From NCBI GenBank assembly GCA_041688385.1, contig JBDNIH010000214.1, positions 1 to 24,768 on the forward strand: 24,768 nt of DNA, given 5' to 3'. The DNA comes from UBA7662 sp041688385 (GTDB taxonomy: Bacteria; Bacteroidota; Bacteroidia; UBA7662). How positions within the stretch are numbered: the first letter of the stretch is position 1; the number at the start of each line of letters is the position of its first letter. Positions 7,651 to 14,626 of the stretch are shown piece by piece. The notes beneath the pieces were generated by a model. That model saw only the letters and a list, made by a program, of their open reading frames with translations. It was not told the DNA's origin and made no database searches. The position numbers were made by a program, and so were the translations under genes.

Positions 7651-8214
7651 TTAACGGTCCGCGTTCGGCGGCCGTTCTATCACCAAACCTCTATCTATCG
7701 TCCCGGGCGGCGCCTCGATGGGCACCCACGCGCGAGAGTAATTGTGCTGGTCTAGCTTCTTAATCTTAAACAAACTGCCCTCAATCATCAGTTCTAATTC
7801 GTCAATCTTCATGCACAGCAGGGAGTTAAAGTCGTCTCTCCCGTAGCGTCTCGACCTGTGTAAATCCCTGATTATTCGCGACATAGGTTTAGCCACGACA
7901 CTACCTCTCCCGCGATTTAACTGAAGGTGCATCATCATCGCCTCAAGGGAATCAACATCATGCCGTACTATCGGAATGGTCGCTCCAACGACGGAGATTA
8001 TCTGCTTTACCGTGGTCGCCAACTTATACCGCTCAGAGCCGTCAATTATCTCGCCCGTGCTACTGCGAACATGGATGGGCTCGATGAACCCATACAGAGT
8101 GAGTGACGATGACAGAACCAGCAAATCCGGGCGAAGAATGTGTGTTGCTTTCCACTCCGGAACCTTAAGCTCCGTGAAGTTCACATACTCTATTTCGAGT
8201 TTACTACTTATCAT
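7651..8214 (-). CDS. ParB/sulfiredoxin-fold protein, IbrB-like
   Basis: A 187-residue protein with a ParB N-terminal-type domain: LKVPEWKATHILRPDLLVLS at the start, a 'YGFIEPIHVR' strand (41-50), IIDGSERYKLA (56-66, the ParB box I-like D-G-x-x-R) and LQLNRGRGSVVAKP (97-110, corresponding to the N-R box II). The last 80 residues are helical and then Pro-rich. It overlaps the upstream PP-loop gene by 11 nt, and GGAGG sits 6 nt before ATG 8214, so the two are probably translated together. A ParB-fold protein paired with a PAPS-reductase-like protein is the arrangement of E. coli IbrB/IbrA. The biochemical role of such pairs in phages is not established. Confidence 0.78.
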   Translation of the reverse strand: MISSKLEIEYVNFTELKVPEWKATHILRPDLLVLSSSLTLYGFIEPIHVRSSTGEIIDGSERYKLATTVKQIISVVGATIPIVRHDVDSLEAMMMHLQLNRGRGSVVAKPMSRIIRDLHRSRRYGRDDFNSLLCMKIDELELMIEGSLFKIKKLDQHNYSRAWVPIEAPPGTIDRGLVIERPPNADR

Positions 8215-9337
8215 CTTTGGCCTCCGTTAATGCCCGAATCGTGTGTGCCCTCGTTTTAGGTCCGATGGGTGTCGGGGAATTCACATCTATTTCATTCAAC
8301 ACCAAACACCTAATCAACCAAGGTAGCGGGTAGGCGTGCGGGTCGGACGCGTACTTCTGACGAAACTTCGCAACGAAAACCCTCGCGTCACTTTGGCGTC
8401 TTTCCCCGACAAGGTAGTCGTCGATGAATGACGAGGCACCATCAAAACCAAACGCTGCATATTTCGCTATCAACTTCTCAACATCGAATTCCGGCCACCA
8501 ACGACGCTGTGCATCGATTTGGGGAAAACAATGAACGAGTCTGTCGTAGAATTCCGGCTCCGTCGCTATCACATCACCAATCCGACGAATAGCAACACTA
8601 TGCAACGGAATTCCAACACGGGTATTGGAGCCGGTCTGGACTGCGAGGTCATAATATTCGCAGTAATTAGCTTTGCATTCTTCAATGACATATTTAAAAA
8701 CGTCTGGAGTGTTAAAATCGTAAATTATTTTACCAAACTTCAAAGGCACACCGCGCTTCAGTCTGTACGGGGTGGCGATGTAGGGCTCAACTAATTTCTG
8801 AGAAATCGAACGGAACCTCACCATACTTTCGGATGCCCTGACCCCAGTTAGAAAGCACACGCTCCCCCTTTTCCCCTGCATCACGTAATGGTCGACGGGT
8901 TCTGGTAGAGACTTGGTGTAATCTAAACCAAAATGCTCAGCCCTTATCGCCCACGGCGGAATCTCTCGCACCAGACGTCCCTCTTGGCGACGAAGCTCGG
9001 ACCAGAGGAGGGTAGTTTGTCGCTTGCCAAGCACCCAAATTTCCGCGGGGTATGGGAGGCAGTACCATTGCATGTCGACCCAATCATAATTTCTAACTTT
9101 TTCAAGGTGTTCAAGAACTGTCGGGGACAACATTTCCTCGTCCCTCAGAAAAACTTTTACCGGCCCGAGACCGCGTTCTTCATGAACTTCTTTAGCAAGA
9201 TACAATACGGCAGTCGAGTCCTTTCCTCCACTGTAGGCCACATGGACCGAATCAAAAGTGTCGTAAATGTGGCGGATTCTTTTTCTGGCAGCGTCTACGC
9301 AGGATAAATTGGGAAGGAAAAGCCGCTGTCTCGTCAT
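8204..9337 (-). CDS. PP-loop ATPase / PAPS reductase-like protein, IbrA-like
   Basis: A 377-residue protein of the adenine nucleotide alpha-hydrolase-like superfamily. The PP-loop is VAYSGGKDSTAVLYLA (SGGKDST at 36-42), followed by the acidic FLRDEEML strand end and a second signature, FLTGVRASES (162-171), typical of PAPS-reductase-domain proteins. The C-terminal ECGIH-type redox motif of true CysH reductases is not seen; CKANYC in the middle is a different Cys pair. This argues against assimilatory PAPS reduction and for an IbrA/DndC-like adenylating enzyme, possibly acting in nucleic-acid modification or regulation. It is coupled to the ParB-fold gene downstream by an 11-nt overlap. ATG 9337 has only a weak ribosome site. 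Confidence 0.83.
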   Translation of the reverse strand: MTRQRLFLPNLSCVDAARKRIRHIYDTFDSVHVAYSGGKDSTAVLYLAKEVHEERGLGPVKVFLRDEEMLSPTVLEHLEKVRNYDWVDMQWYCLPYPAEIWVLGKRQTTLLWSELRRQEGRLVREIPPWAIRAEHFGLDYTKSLPEPVDHYVMQGKRGSVCFLTGVRASESMVRFRSISQKLVEPYIATPYRLKRGVPLKFGKIIYDFNTPDVFKYVIEECKANYCEYYDLAVQTGSNTRVGIPLHSVAIRRIGDVIATEPEFYDRLVHCFPQIDAQRRWWPEFDVEKLIAKYAAFGFDGASSFIDDYLVGERRQSDARVFVAKFRQKYASDPHAYPLPWLIRCLVLNEIDVNSPTPIGPKTRAHTIRALTEAKDDK

Positions 9338-9346
9338 CTGGTCAGT

Positions 9347-10003
9347 CTACAATATTTTGTTGTTCTTGCTAAGGTTGTCAAAAGCCCAAAGCGGTTGCAG
9401 GTTTGTATAGTGACAAGCAATTGCGAGCTGCGCTGGGTCTTCTAAATCGAATGAAGCCAGCGGCAGAACGTGGTCAATGTGCCAGAGACCATGATTTGCC
9501 CAAGTTTGCCCCTTTGTAAATAGGCCTTCAAAATAAACTAGCAGTTCGTCAATCGTGCACCCTAATAATTTTACGGCAGAACCTTTCCTGCTTTTGTTTT
9601 TGATTGCGCTGCGAAGGCGGTTCCGCAACAGCGTCTTTAGCTTGAATGAGGGGTCTCTGGCGTATCGGTGGCGGTTATATCCAATTGCTTTAGCCTTTGC
9701 TCCTGGAAGCGCCCGATTTTTTGCTGACCTATCTCTTAATAGCGCTCGATTAGCAGCGCGATGTTTTGCTGATTTTTTCTTCAAGAGCGTAGTATTTTTG
9801 GCCCTATATTCACAATCATATTTTGTTTGTTTAGCCTTTGCTCCTGGAAGCGCCCGACTCCTTGCCGCCCTAGCTCTAAATAATACCGGATTGGCGGCGT
9901 ATAGTTCGCGCTTATGCTTGGCGTCCGCAGCTTTGTACTCGGGTCGCGCGCGACGTTTACGGTCGTACTTCCGCTTCTTTTCCTTCCTCTCCTCGTCAGT
10001 CAT
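9347..10003 (-). CDS. HNH homing-type endonuclease with basic repeats
   Basis: A 218-residue protein. The C-terminal HNH domain is clear: GLWHIDHVLPLASFDLED followed by CHYTNLQPLWAFDNLSKNN, the 'H.DH..P' and 'NLqPLw...N..K' pattern of phage group I-type HNH enzymes. Residues 1-130 are very basic and contain degenerate repeats of about 14-15 residues, including two copies of RALPGAKAK. I start it at ATG 10003, which overlaps the stop of the 53-codon gene upstream as ATGACTGA; a frame extension to GTG 10132 would run across that gene. It is probably a free-standing homing endonuclease or repeat-expanded relative. The DNA-contacting repeats are inferred from charge. Confidence 0.85.
   Translation of the reverse strand: MTDEERKEKKRKYDRKRRARPEYKAADAKHKRELYAANPVLFRARAARSRALPGAKAKQTKYDCEYRAKNTTLLKKKSAKHRAANRALLRDRSAKNRALPGAKAKAIGYNRHRYARDPSFKLKTLLRNRLRSAIKNKSRKGSAVKLLGCTIDELLVYFEGLFTKGQTWANHGLWHIDHVLPLASFDLEDPAQLAIACHYTNLQPLWAFDNLSKNNKIL
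9689..9716. repeat. 28-bp direct repeat, copy 1 (within HNH gene)
   Basis: Identical over 28 bp to 9830-9857. Both copies are in the HNH reading frame and encode part of the RALPGAKAK unit. The distance between copies (141 bp, 47 codons) keeps frame, consistent with internal duplication of a basic segment. Confidence 0.9.
9830..9857. repeat. 28-bp direct repeat, copy 2 (within HNH gene)
   Basis: Second copy of the 28-bp sequence at 9689-9716. Flanking codons have diverged, so the duplication is not recent across the whole 141-bp unit, but this core is unchanged. Confidence 0.9.
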
Positions 10004-10157
10004 ATCTGCTTCTACCCTCGGCTTTCCATTTATGATAGAAGTCGCGCATTCGGGCATTGATGGCTTTTTTGCATTTGTCGCATGTTGGTTCGCCGCGTCG
10101 TTGGTGCCTACGAGCTGCTGAATACGTCCCACAGGGCTTTAGTGTTGATTTCTTCAT
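9996..10157 (-). CDS. Small zinc-ribbon-like protein (53 aa)
   Basis: ATG 10157 to TGA 9996-9998 encodes 53 residues. The core is CGTYSAARRHQRRGEPTC followed by DKC, giving a C-x16-C-x2-C spacing with an internal His (C9, H18, C26, C29), then a basic Arg/Lys/Trp tail. The pattern CGTxxAxxRHxxRGExxCxxC is one I recognise from small proteins of actinobacterial phages. Its stop overlaps the start of the HNH gene as ATGACTGA, so the two are probably coupled. The gene is easily missed because of its size. Zinc and DNA binding are inferred from the Cys/His spacing. Confidence 0.7.
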   Translation of the reverse strand: MKKSTLKPCGTYSAARRHQRRGEPTCDKCKKAINARMRDFYHKWKAEGRSRYD

Positions 10158-10195
10158 ATCTATATCTTACCACACGCGCTAGTCGGGGATAGTAA

Positions 10196-10993
10196 CTAAA
10201 CTTCAGTGTGCTCCCCGATGAAGTTAACTAATCTCTCTGCCGTGGTGTTGCCGTCAATTGATGGATTAGCGCGAAGCCATCTTACAAAAGAATACCAACG
10301 AGCCTGCTGAAGAACGTCGTCAAATACGATGGTGTATTGAACGGCGGCTCTTGGTGCTGCGCCGGGTATAGCGACTGTTGAGCCGCGTATTGCGATGTCA
10401 TTTTGGTCTGCGTCGCTCGGTGCTCTTAGATAATTTTCGCCGTCTTCGTTTCGGCCGACCAGTCTCGCCAATTGTCCCTCTAGTTCGCTTACGTTAAGCG
10501 CGCCATCCACCATTACCGGCGCAGTAAATCCCTTTTCGGAAACAGAAGTAATGGAGTCATTAATCAACTCGGTATTTTGGTAGGACGCGATTTCAAATTC
10601 GTCCCACCCCAAATCATCGAACAGCTCCGGGTATATTTCATTAACATCCAGAATCATGGTCATCAGAAAGTCGGGGTCCGTGTACCCAAGTTCGCTTGTT
10701 CGGTTATCTGCCAGCGCAAAAGCCACTGAACGTTTCACGTCGCCATCCAGATACAGCACGGCGATTTTATCCCAACCTAATTCCCTGGCGGCTTCGAGTT
10801 GGTGGTTCCCGGCTATGACGGTCGATGTCCCGTCCTCGTTGTGTCGGGCGACTATTGGTTTTAGTTGTCCGAATTCTCTGTACGACGCTACGATTGCATC
10901 GATATTCCCGACGTGTGGATTGTTCTCCAGCGGCGTGAGGGTGTTTATGTCAGTGGCCAAAGCCTTGAGCGACTTGTGAATTTTGTTTGTCAT
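10196..10993 (-). CDS. ParB-like nuclease-domain protein
   Basis: A 265-residue protein with a well-formed ParB/Srx N-terminal domain: LTPLENNPHVGNIDAIVASY (residues 19-38), FGQLKPIVARHN, STVIAGNHQLEAARELGWDK (box I-like, about 57-76) and FALADNRTSELG (box II-like, about 92-103). A helical segment (LMTMILDVNEIYPELFDDLGWDEFE) follows. The C-terminal 130 residues are not recognised; they include a VQYTIVFDDVLQQARWYSFVR segment. ParB-domain proteins of this kind in phages often accompany DNA methyltransferases, but none is seen here. ATG 10993 overlaps the upstream stop as ATGA. It is likely a DNA-binding or CTP/ATP-dependent regulatory protein rather than a partition system, as no ParA is present. 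Confidence 0.82.
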   Translation of the reverse strand: MTNKIHKSLKALATDINTLTPLENNPHVGNIDAIVASYREFGQLKPIVARHNEDGTSTVIAGNHQLEAARELGWDKIAVLYLDGDVKRSVAFALADNRTSELGYTDPDFLMTMILDVNEIYPELFDDLGWDEFEIASYQNTELINDSITSVSEKGFTAPVMVDGALNVSELEGQLARLVGRNEDGENYLRAPSDADQNDIAIRGSTVAIPGAAPRAAVQYTIVFDDVLQQARWYSFVRWLRANPSIDGNTTAERLVNFIGEHTEV

Positions 10994-11325
10994 ACCTGCA
11001 CCCGAACATTCGCATTCAAAGTTCTCATCGCGTCCATGGATGCGCGTATGGAAAGTAGTGCTTCGCGCTTCGCCTTCATCATGGCCTCAGCGACCTTGAA
11101 TTCAAAGTGTGGTGCGTCCATCTTGTAATCGGCCCACGCCTCTCTTTCTTTGATGGACCCCTTTGCCGAGAGATATTCTTTAGCCCAGTGATTTTTATAA
11201 AGAGATTCTTTTTTGGCGGCGTCAACAGCCAGGTTCTCAAACATCTCTGTTTCTGCTTCAAGTCTGTCCACAAAACGAAGCAATTCCTGCTCGATTTCAA
11301 CTTGACTGATTGGCGCACTTCTCAC
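10990..11325 (-). CDS. Conserved hypothetical coiled-coil phage protein
   Basis: A 111-residue, mostly helical protein. Heptad-like segments run from EIEQELLRFVDRLEAETEMF to the C-terminus, with KEYLSAKGSIKEREAWADYK in the middle and EALLSIRASMDAMRTLNANV at the end. I recognise the general pattern (YL.A.GS..ERE.WA.Y ... E...LRT) from small phage proteins encoded beside recombination genes, but know no function. It starts with GTG 11325, overlapping the RuvC-like stop as GTGA, with a GGAAGGTGG-type ribosome site, and its own stop overlaps the ParB-like gene as ATGA. It is therefore translationally embedded between the resolvase and ParB genes. Confidence 0.7.
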   Translation of the reverse strand: MRSAPISQVEIEQELLRFVDRLEAETEMFENLAVDAAKKESLYKNHWAKEYLSAKGSIKEREAWADYKMDAPHFEFKVAEAMMKAKREALLSIRASMDAMRTLNANVRVQV

Positions 11326-11894
11326 TTATTGCCACCTTCCGCTTTTGGGGTCGTCTCGGGCTGTCCGCGTACACCGGTAACGGTGTCCGTCAGCAACCCC
11401 CAATCTACCTTATCTAGACCCGATAGATTCACTTCTGGCCACTTGAAATGAGGTTCACCAATAGCCGTAAGCACCATTTCCTCAAGTATCCACGCGTCGC
11501 ATTTATCGTCAGCGCCAGGGTTGTTCCATATTATTCCGGTTCTTGCGGATACCGCGGAAACGACTTCATTCTTGGACGCGTTACCTTTACCCGTGGCGAA
11601 CTTGGCTCGACAAGTGGGCGGGATTTCGATGAATAAGCGCTCGTCCCGTTGCAGGGCAACCCTGACGACACCGCCGAGCTCGCCTATCGAAAATGCCTGA
11701 CCGCTACGAGAAGCGAAAGAGTACCCCTCGATTGCCACGACATCGATGCAGTTTGCGTGGACGATGTCGATAATCGCCTCGGAAATCTCTATCAGCCTGG
11801 CTACGCCGCGTTGAGCAGACCGTATCACCCCTGTATCCCCGTTGTGGCAATAGCCCGTCGACGTTAGGGACAAATCGAGCCCCAATATGTTCAT
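11322..11894 (-). CDS. RuvC-like Holliday junction resolvase
   Basis: A 190-residue RNase H-fold endonuclease of the RuvC type. With ATG 11894 as start, the acidic residues are D7 (ILGLDLSLTSTG), E56 (VVAIEGYSF) and D130/D133 (GADDKCDAWIL), matching the D-E-(D-x2-D) arrangement of RuvC. A longer frame reaches ATG 11957, but those 21 residues are encoded by the terminator-like hairpin at 11922-11955, so the short start, right before the first strand, is preferred. The enzyme would resolve branched DNA during replication, recombination or before packaging. Its stop overlaps the next gene as GTGA. Confidence 0.87.
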   Translation of the reverse strand: MNILGLDLSLTSTGYCHNGDTGVIRSAQRGVARLIEISEAIIDIVHANCIDVVAIEGYSFASRSGQAFSIGELGGVVRVALQRDERLFIEIPPTCRAKFATGKGNASKNEVVSAVSARTGIIWNNPGADDKCDAWILEEMVLTAIGEPHFKWPEVNLSGLDKVDWGLLTDTVTGVRGQPETTPKAEGGNK

Positions 11895-11921
11895 AGACCC
11901 AGATACTAGCCCAGAAAGCAA

Positions 11922-11955
11922 GAACCCGCCGGACCCCTGATGGTCGGGCGGGTTC
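11922..11955 (-). terminator. Strong GC-rich hairpin, probable rho-independent terminator
   Basis: GAACCCGCC at 11922-11930 pairs with GGCGGGTTC at 11947-11955 (9 bp). After one G/G mismatch the inner GACC and GGTC pair as well. On the minus strand the stem is followed by TTGCTTTCT, a moderately T-rich run; on the plus strand no T run follows. It lies between the stop of the HNH gene (12017) and the RuvC-like start (11894). It could end or attenuate leftward transcription from the HNH gene. Confidence 0.6.
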
Positions 11956-12016
11956 ATCTGCCGTGGTTCATGACCACTCGACTTTGACCACCCGCCTTTC
12001 TATTTCAACGTGATTT

Positions 12017-12505
12017 TTACGCAGCCCGCCTAATGCTATTTCTGTGGCGATATTCAATTAGATACATCGAATTCTTGCCATGATTACACCCAGCGCATGC
12101 CCCAGCGAGATTCCCAACCGACCAGCGACCACCTTTGCAGACGGGGATAATGTGCTCGATGTGAACTGATGGCGCGGAATTACAGATGTAGCAGGGCTTC
12201 GATTTCATGGCCCTGAGCTCTTTGTCGGTTACGACGAACATGCCGCCTCCCAACTTACGGGCGCGACGACGCTGTGTTATCGCCAGCGCTTTTTCGGGGG
12301 GAGCCGGCCGGCGCTCATGCCCCATCGCCGCTATTTCTTCATGATTTACGGCGTAATTTCTGCGCTCCGTTGCCCTCTTCCTCTCGGGACCCGAGGCGCG
12401 CCATACGCGCTTCTGGGCTAGCAGTCTTTTCTTGTTTTCCTGGTTGTATCGACGGTGATAGGCCGCTACCCCATGGGGGCTCACGGTCCTCCGTTTTTGC
12501 GGCAT
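12017..12505 (-). CDS. HNH endonuclease
   Basis: A 162-residue protein. Residues 1-100 are strongly basic and helical (HRRYNQENKKRLLAQKR, ERKRATERRNY). The C-terminal HNH/zinc domain has CYIC (105-108), HIEHIIPVCKGG (H115, H118), N132 and CAGC (137-140) followed by NHGKNS, giving two CxxC knuckles that flank the beta-beta-alpha metal motif. The basic N-terminus is likely the DNA-binding part. It starts at ATG 12505 with no clear Shine-Dalgarno, after an A+T-rich gap shared with the divergent plus-strand gene. It may be a homing endonuclease or a packaging-associated HNH; the distance from TerL and the presence of two other HNH genes favour homing. Confidence 0.85.
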   Translation of the reverse strand: MPQKRRTVSPHGVAAYHRRYNQENKKRLLAQKRVWRASGPERKRATERRNYAVNHEEIAAMGHERRPAPPEKALAITQRRRARKLGGGMFVVTDKELRAMKSKPCYICNSAPSVHIEHIIPVCKGGRWSVGNLAGACAGCNHGKNSMYLIEYRHRNSIRRAA

Positions 12506-12659
12506 TATCTAGGATATACCCTATAAATTATGAACCGATAAATAAAGTTGTTTAGTTAAAGAAATATGAGAGGTACACTTATTTATCTGCGTCTATAACC
12601 CCGACATTATTCACTGATATATCAGACAAAAATGCCACGGAAGCCGTTAGGCTTGTTCT
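12506..12659. other. A+T-rich divergent intergenic region with a 12-bp palindrome
   Basis: This 154-bp stretch separates the leftward HNH gene from the only rightward gene in the left block. It is visibly A+T-rich and must hold any promoters for both. A perfect palindrome CTGATATATCAG lies at 12614-12625 and TATAAC at 12594-12599 resembles a -10 element, but no convincing -35 is seen. The palindrome could be an operator; this is a guess. Confidence 0.4.
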
Positions 12660-12959
12660 ATGAAACAGCAAGCACGGGTCGTAACGTTGCCGGATGGGGA
12701 CCGCATTTTGGTCATCGACTCCGTGATTCCCGACGATGCCCCAGATGCAATCCGCGAAGGTTTGGCGCGCCGCGCCATCGTCAATGGTGGCGGTCGCTGC
12801 CCGTGTGGGGCGTCCCCTTCTATGCCAAACAGGGCACAGCGACGAAAACTCAAGGGAAAAGTATTTGACAGGACCGTCGAACACGAAGACGACTGTCCCG
12901 CGATGACCTCAACTCTGGCTCCGGCCATCAAAGCGTGGGAGGCCGATAGGGCCGAGTAA
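12660..12959 (+). CDS. Small Cys/His protein (CPCG...NRAQRR...HEDDCP)
   Basis: A 99-residue protein on the plus strand amid leftward genes. After a strand-rich N-terminus (ARVVTLPDGDRILVIDSVIP) it has GGRCPCGASP, then MPNRAQRRK, then VEHEDDCPA, so C47, C49, His and C79 could bind one zinc. I recognise the CPCG / NRAQRR / HxxxCPA combination from small actinobacterial phage proteins of unknown function. AGG lies about 9 nt before ATG 12660. Its stop lies 2 bp from the stop of the leftward HNH gene, so the two converge. Reading the minus strand here gives only frames without recognisable features. Confidence 0.7.
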   Translation: MKQQARVVTLPDGDRILVIDSVIPDDAPDAIREGLARRAIVNGGGRCPCGASPSMPNRAQRRKLKGKVFDRTVEHEDDCPAMTSTLAPAIKAWEADRAE

Positions 12960-12961
12960 GA

Positions 12962-13369
12962 CTATTTTTCCCAGCCGTGTTTAGCAAGACCTAAATCAAA
13001 TGCCAACTGAGGCCAGTTCCCAATCCTGACATGACAGGGCCGACAGACCGCAAGCACATTCTCCGGGTCCAGAATCGAACCCCCCTGAGAGCGGCGGACT
13101 ATTTCGTGAACGTCCCTGCTCAGGTGGTTGCTGTATGTGGTTTTTCCGTCGTGGATAGCGAAAACCTTACAGGCCTGGCACAGCGGGCGTTCTAAGAGAA
13201 TTTTGGCTACGAAAGGACGGCGTTCCTCATATAGCGTCTCCATTTTTTCGCTTCTTCGACGAATAGGGGAGCGCTTGAGATATTTCTTTGGTTTCGGAGC
13301 CACGACGTACCGCCCATGATATTTAGATTGAGTCAGAGGTGATGTCGTCAAAACACCACTTATCGTCAA
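12962..13369 (-). CDS. HNH endonuclease
   Basis: A protein of up to 135 residues with a compact HNH domain: CQAC (64-67), RDVHEIVRRSQGG (H88), the Asn in DPENVLAVC (N104) and CRPCHVRIGN (C109, C112, H113). The N-terminal segment is basic (KPKKYLKRSPIRRRS). The frame reaches ATG 13369, which overlaps the upstream gene by 47 nt; GTG 13303, just after the upstream stop with a GGGCGG-type leader, is a plausible alternative start that keeps the whole HNH domain. It sits in the recombination block next to the RecB-like gene, so it may be a replication or packaging nuclease rather than a homing enzyme. Confidence 0.82.
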   Translation of the reverse strand: MTISGVLTTSPLTQSKYHGRYVVAPKPKKYLKRSPIRRRSEKMETLYEERRPFVAKILLERPLCQACKVFAIHDGKTTYSNHLSRDVHEIVRRSQGGSILDPENVLAVCRPCHVRIGNWPQLAFDLGLAKHGWEK

Positions 13370-13829
13370 GTGTAGCCCATAGCGCGCGGTCTATCCCTGT
13401 GTCTTCTAGGTCGTATTCGCGCATTAGGGAGCGATGTCTATTTATGCCCTTTTTCAAAAAGTCAACCTCGGCCCATCCGTCCGACGTACCCACTATTCCC
13501 GTCTCGACCATTTGCATTACTTCATCTAGTCGTTTATCGACATGGAACTTAAACCGCTTAATTTTTAGCGACCTATTGTCGTAGGCCTTTTTCGCTTCAC
13601 GAACGACACCCACTCCCGACGGACCGAGTGCGCCGTATCTCACGTCGTCGGCTGCGGCATCATCTTCGATGTCGGCCATCTGTGCGTCGAGATTATCGGA
13701 CAGCATAACGAGAGCGGTTTTCCATCGCTCCCAATTCTCCTCTTTTAGCAAATCTTGTTTTTGCGAAGGAGCAATTTTGTTCTTTACGTCTTCGGCTACC
13801 ATTCTTGCAAAAGCATCATCGTTAATCAT
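13323..13829 (-). CDS. Hypothetical protein in recombination block
   Basis: A 168-residue, mainly helical protein, not recognised. It has an acidic N-terminal half (NLDAQMADIEDDAAADDVRY), then SLKIKRFKFHVDKRLDEVMQ, and a C-terminus rich in Trp and Asp (LWATLDDKWCFDD). It is coupled to the RecB/Cas4-like nuclease by an ATGA overlap (13826-13829), which suggests they act together. The KIKRFKFHVDKRLDEV stretch is the most conserved-looking part. No metal-binding motif, signal peptide or membrane segment is visible. Confidence 0.65.
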   Translation of the reverse strand: MINDDAFARMVAEDVKNKIAPSQKQDLLKEENWERWKTALVMLSDNLDAQMADIEDDAAADDVRYGALGPSGVGVVREAKKAYDNRSLKIKRFKFHVDKRLDEVMQMVETGIVGTSDGWAEVDFLKKGINRHRSLMREYDLEDTGIDRALWATLDDKWCFDDITSDSI

Positions 13830-14626
13830 TTTACACCCTTATTCCATATTGGACAAATTTTTTTATAGCTACAAAACATGCAAAGACCAGATTTGATAGG
13901 CGGAAATACCCCGGTTCTGCATGCGTCATCAATATCTGATTTTGCTTGCTGAATCATTTCCACTGTCTGTTTGAGATTATCAACGCTCACCTTTTTTTCT
14001 AATTTCACTCCGTCTTTGAGATAGAGCAATTCAATTTTATCGACAGACCCCACCTCCAATGACTGAAGAAGTTCTGCGTAAATTAATAACTGCTTGAACT
14101 TTTCCTCAACGTCATATTTCGGAGTTTTGCCAGTCTTATAATCGCTCACAACCAGCATCGTCGTGCCTTCGGAATAGCTGTATCTGTCGATAAAACCCTT
14201 CATTCGCACGCCACCGACGAAACCGTTTAGTTCGTATTCGAGACCCTCTGGGTGGGTGTCTACGGGATTTTCGATTTTCCAAAGGTTCTCGATACATGAC
14301 CACGCGCGCTCCATAAATTTGACCAGACTGTCACCATGCGTAATCGTGGACTCTGCCTTTTCTTTCCATTCCTCATTCCAGATTTGGCGCGCGATAACCT
14401 TGCACGCATCGATAGTCCGTAACTCTGGTGCCAGTTTGTACATTTCCTCAAGCACGTCATGTACGAAATTACCTAATACCGCCCAATGGTTTGATGGGTC
14501 TGGCAGTTTGTCTATCTTGTTGTATTTGAACTTAAGTGGACATTGCCTGAATGTAGATATCGAGCTTGGTGATAAATATTCAGGTGCCTTAATTTCACTC
14601 ACTCGCCTGGACCCATTTGCCACCAA
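13826..14626 (-). CDS. PD-(D/E)XK exonuclease, RecB/Cas4-like with Cys cluster
   Basis: A 266-residue protein with the RecB-family nuclease layout: YLSPSSISTFRQCPLKF at the start (C29), GNFVHDVLEE (G52, H56), FIDRYS (motif II-type Asp), LVVSDYKTGKTPKY (D-Y-K motif III), FKQLLIYAELLQ (motif QLLIYA) and a C-terminal GLCMFCSYKKICPIW. The single N-terminal and three C-terminal cysteines are the arrangement that binds a 4Fe-4S cluster in Cas4 and AddB. It would resect DNA ends to supply substrate for the Rad52-like protein encoded just upstream. ATG 14626 overlaps that gene by 32 nt; GTG 14602 (8-nt overlap) is an alternative start that keeps all motifs. Confidence 0.88.
   Translation of the reverse strand: MVANGSRRVSEIKAPEYLSPSSISTFRQCPLKFKYNKIDKLPDPSNHWAVLGNFVHDVLEEMYKLAPELRTIDACKVIARQIWNEEWKEKAESTITHGDSLVKFMERAWSCIENLWKIENPVDTHPEGLEYELNGFVGGVRMKGFIDRYSYSEGTTMLVVSDYKTGKTPKYDVEEKFKQLLIYAELLQSLEVGSVDKIELLYLKDGVKLEKKVSVDNLKQTVEMIQQAKSDIDDACRTGVFPPIKSGLCMFCSYKKICPIWNKGVK

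Noticed and set aside
8204..9337. Assignment as assimilatory PAPS reductase (CysH)
   Set aside because: The C-terminal ECGIH-type redox motif is absent, and the partner is a ParB-fold gene, not sulfate assimilation genes.
9555..10121. 188-codon plus-strand frame
   Set aside because: It is antisense to the HNH and zinc-ribbon genes, whose motifs are clear; the long frame follows from their biased codon content.
10196..10993. Plasmid-like partition locus (ParB with ParA)
   Set aside because: No ParA ATPase or array of parS-like repeats was seen; ParB-domain proteins are common in phages without partition roles.
12579..12931. Minus-strand frames overlapping the lone plus gene
   Set aside because: No motif or ribosome site; the plus frame has a Cys/His pattern and NRAQRR motif.
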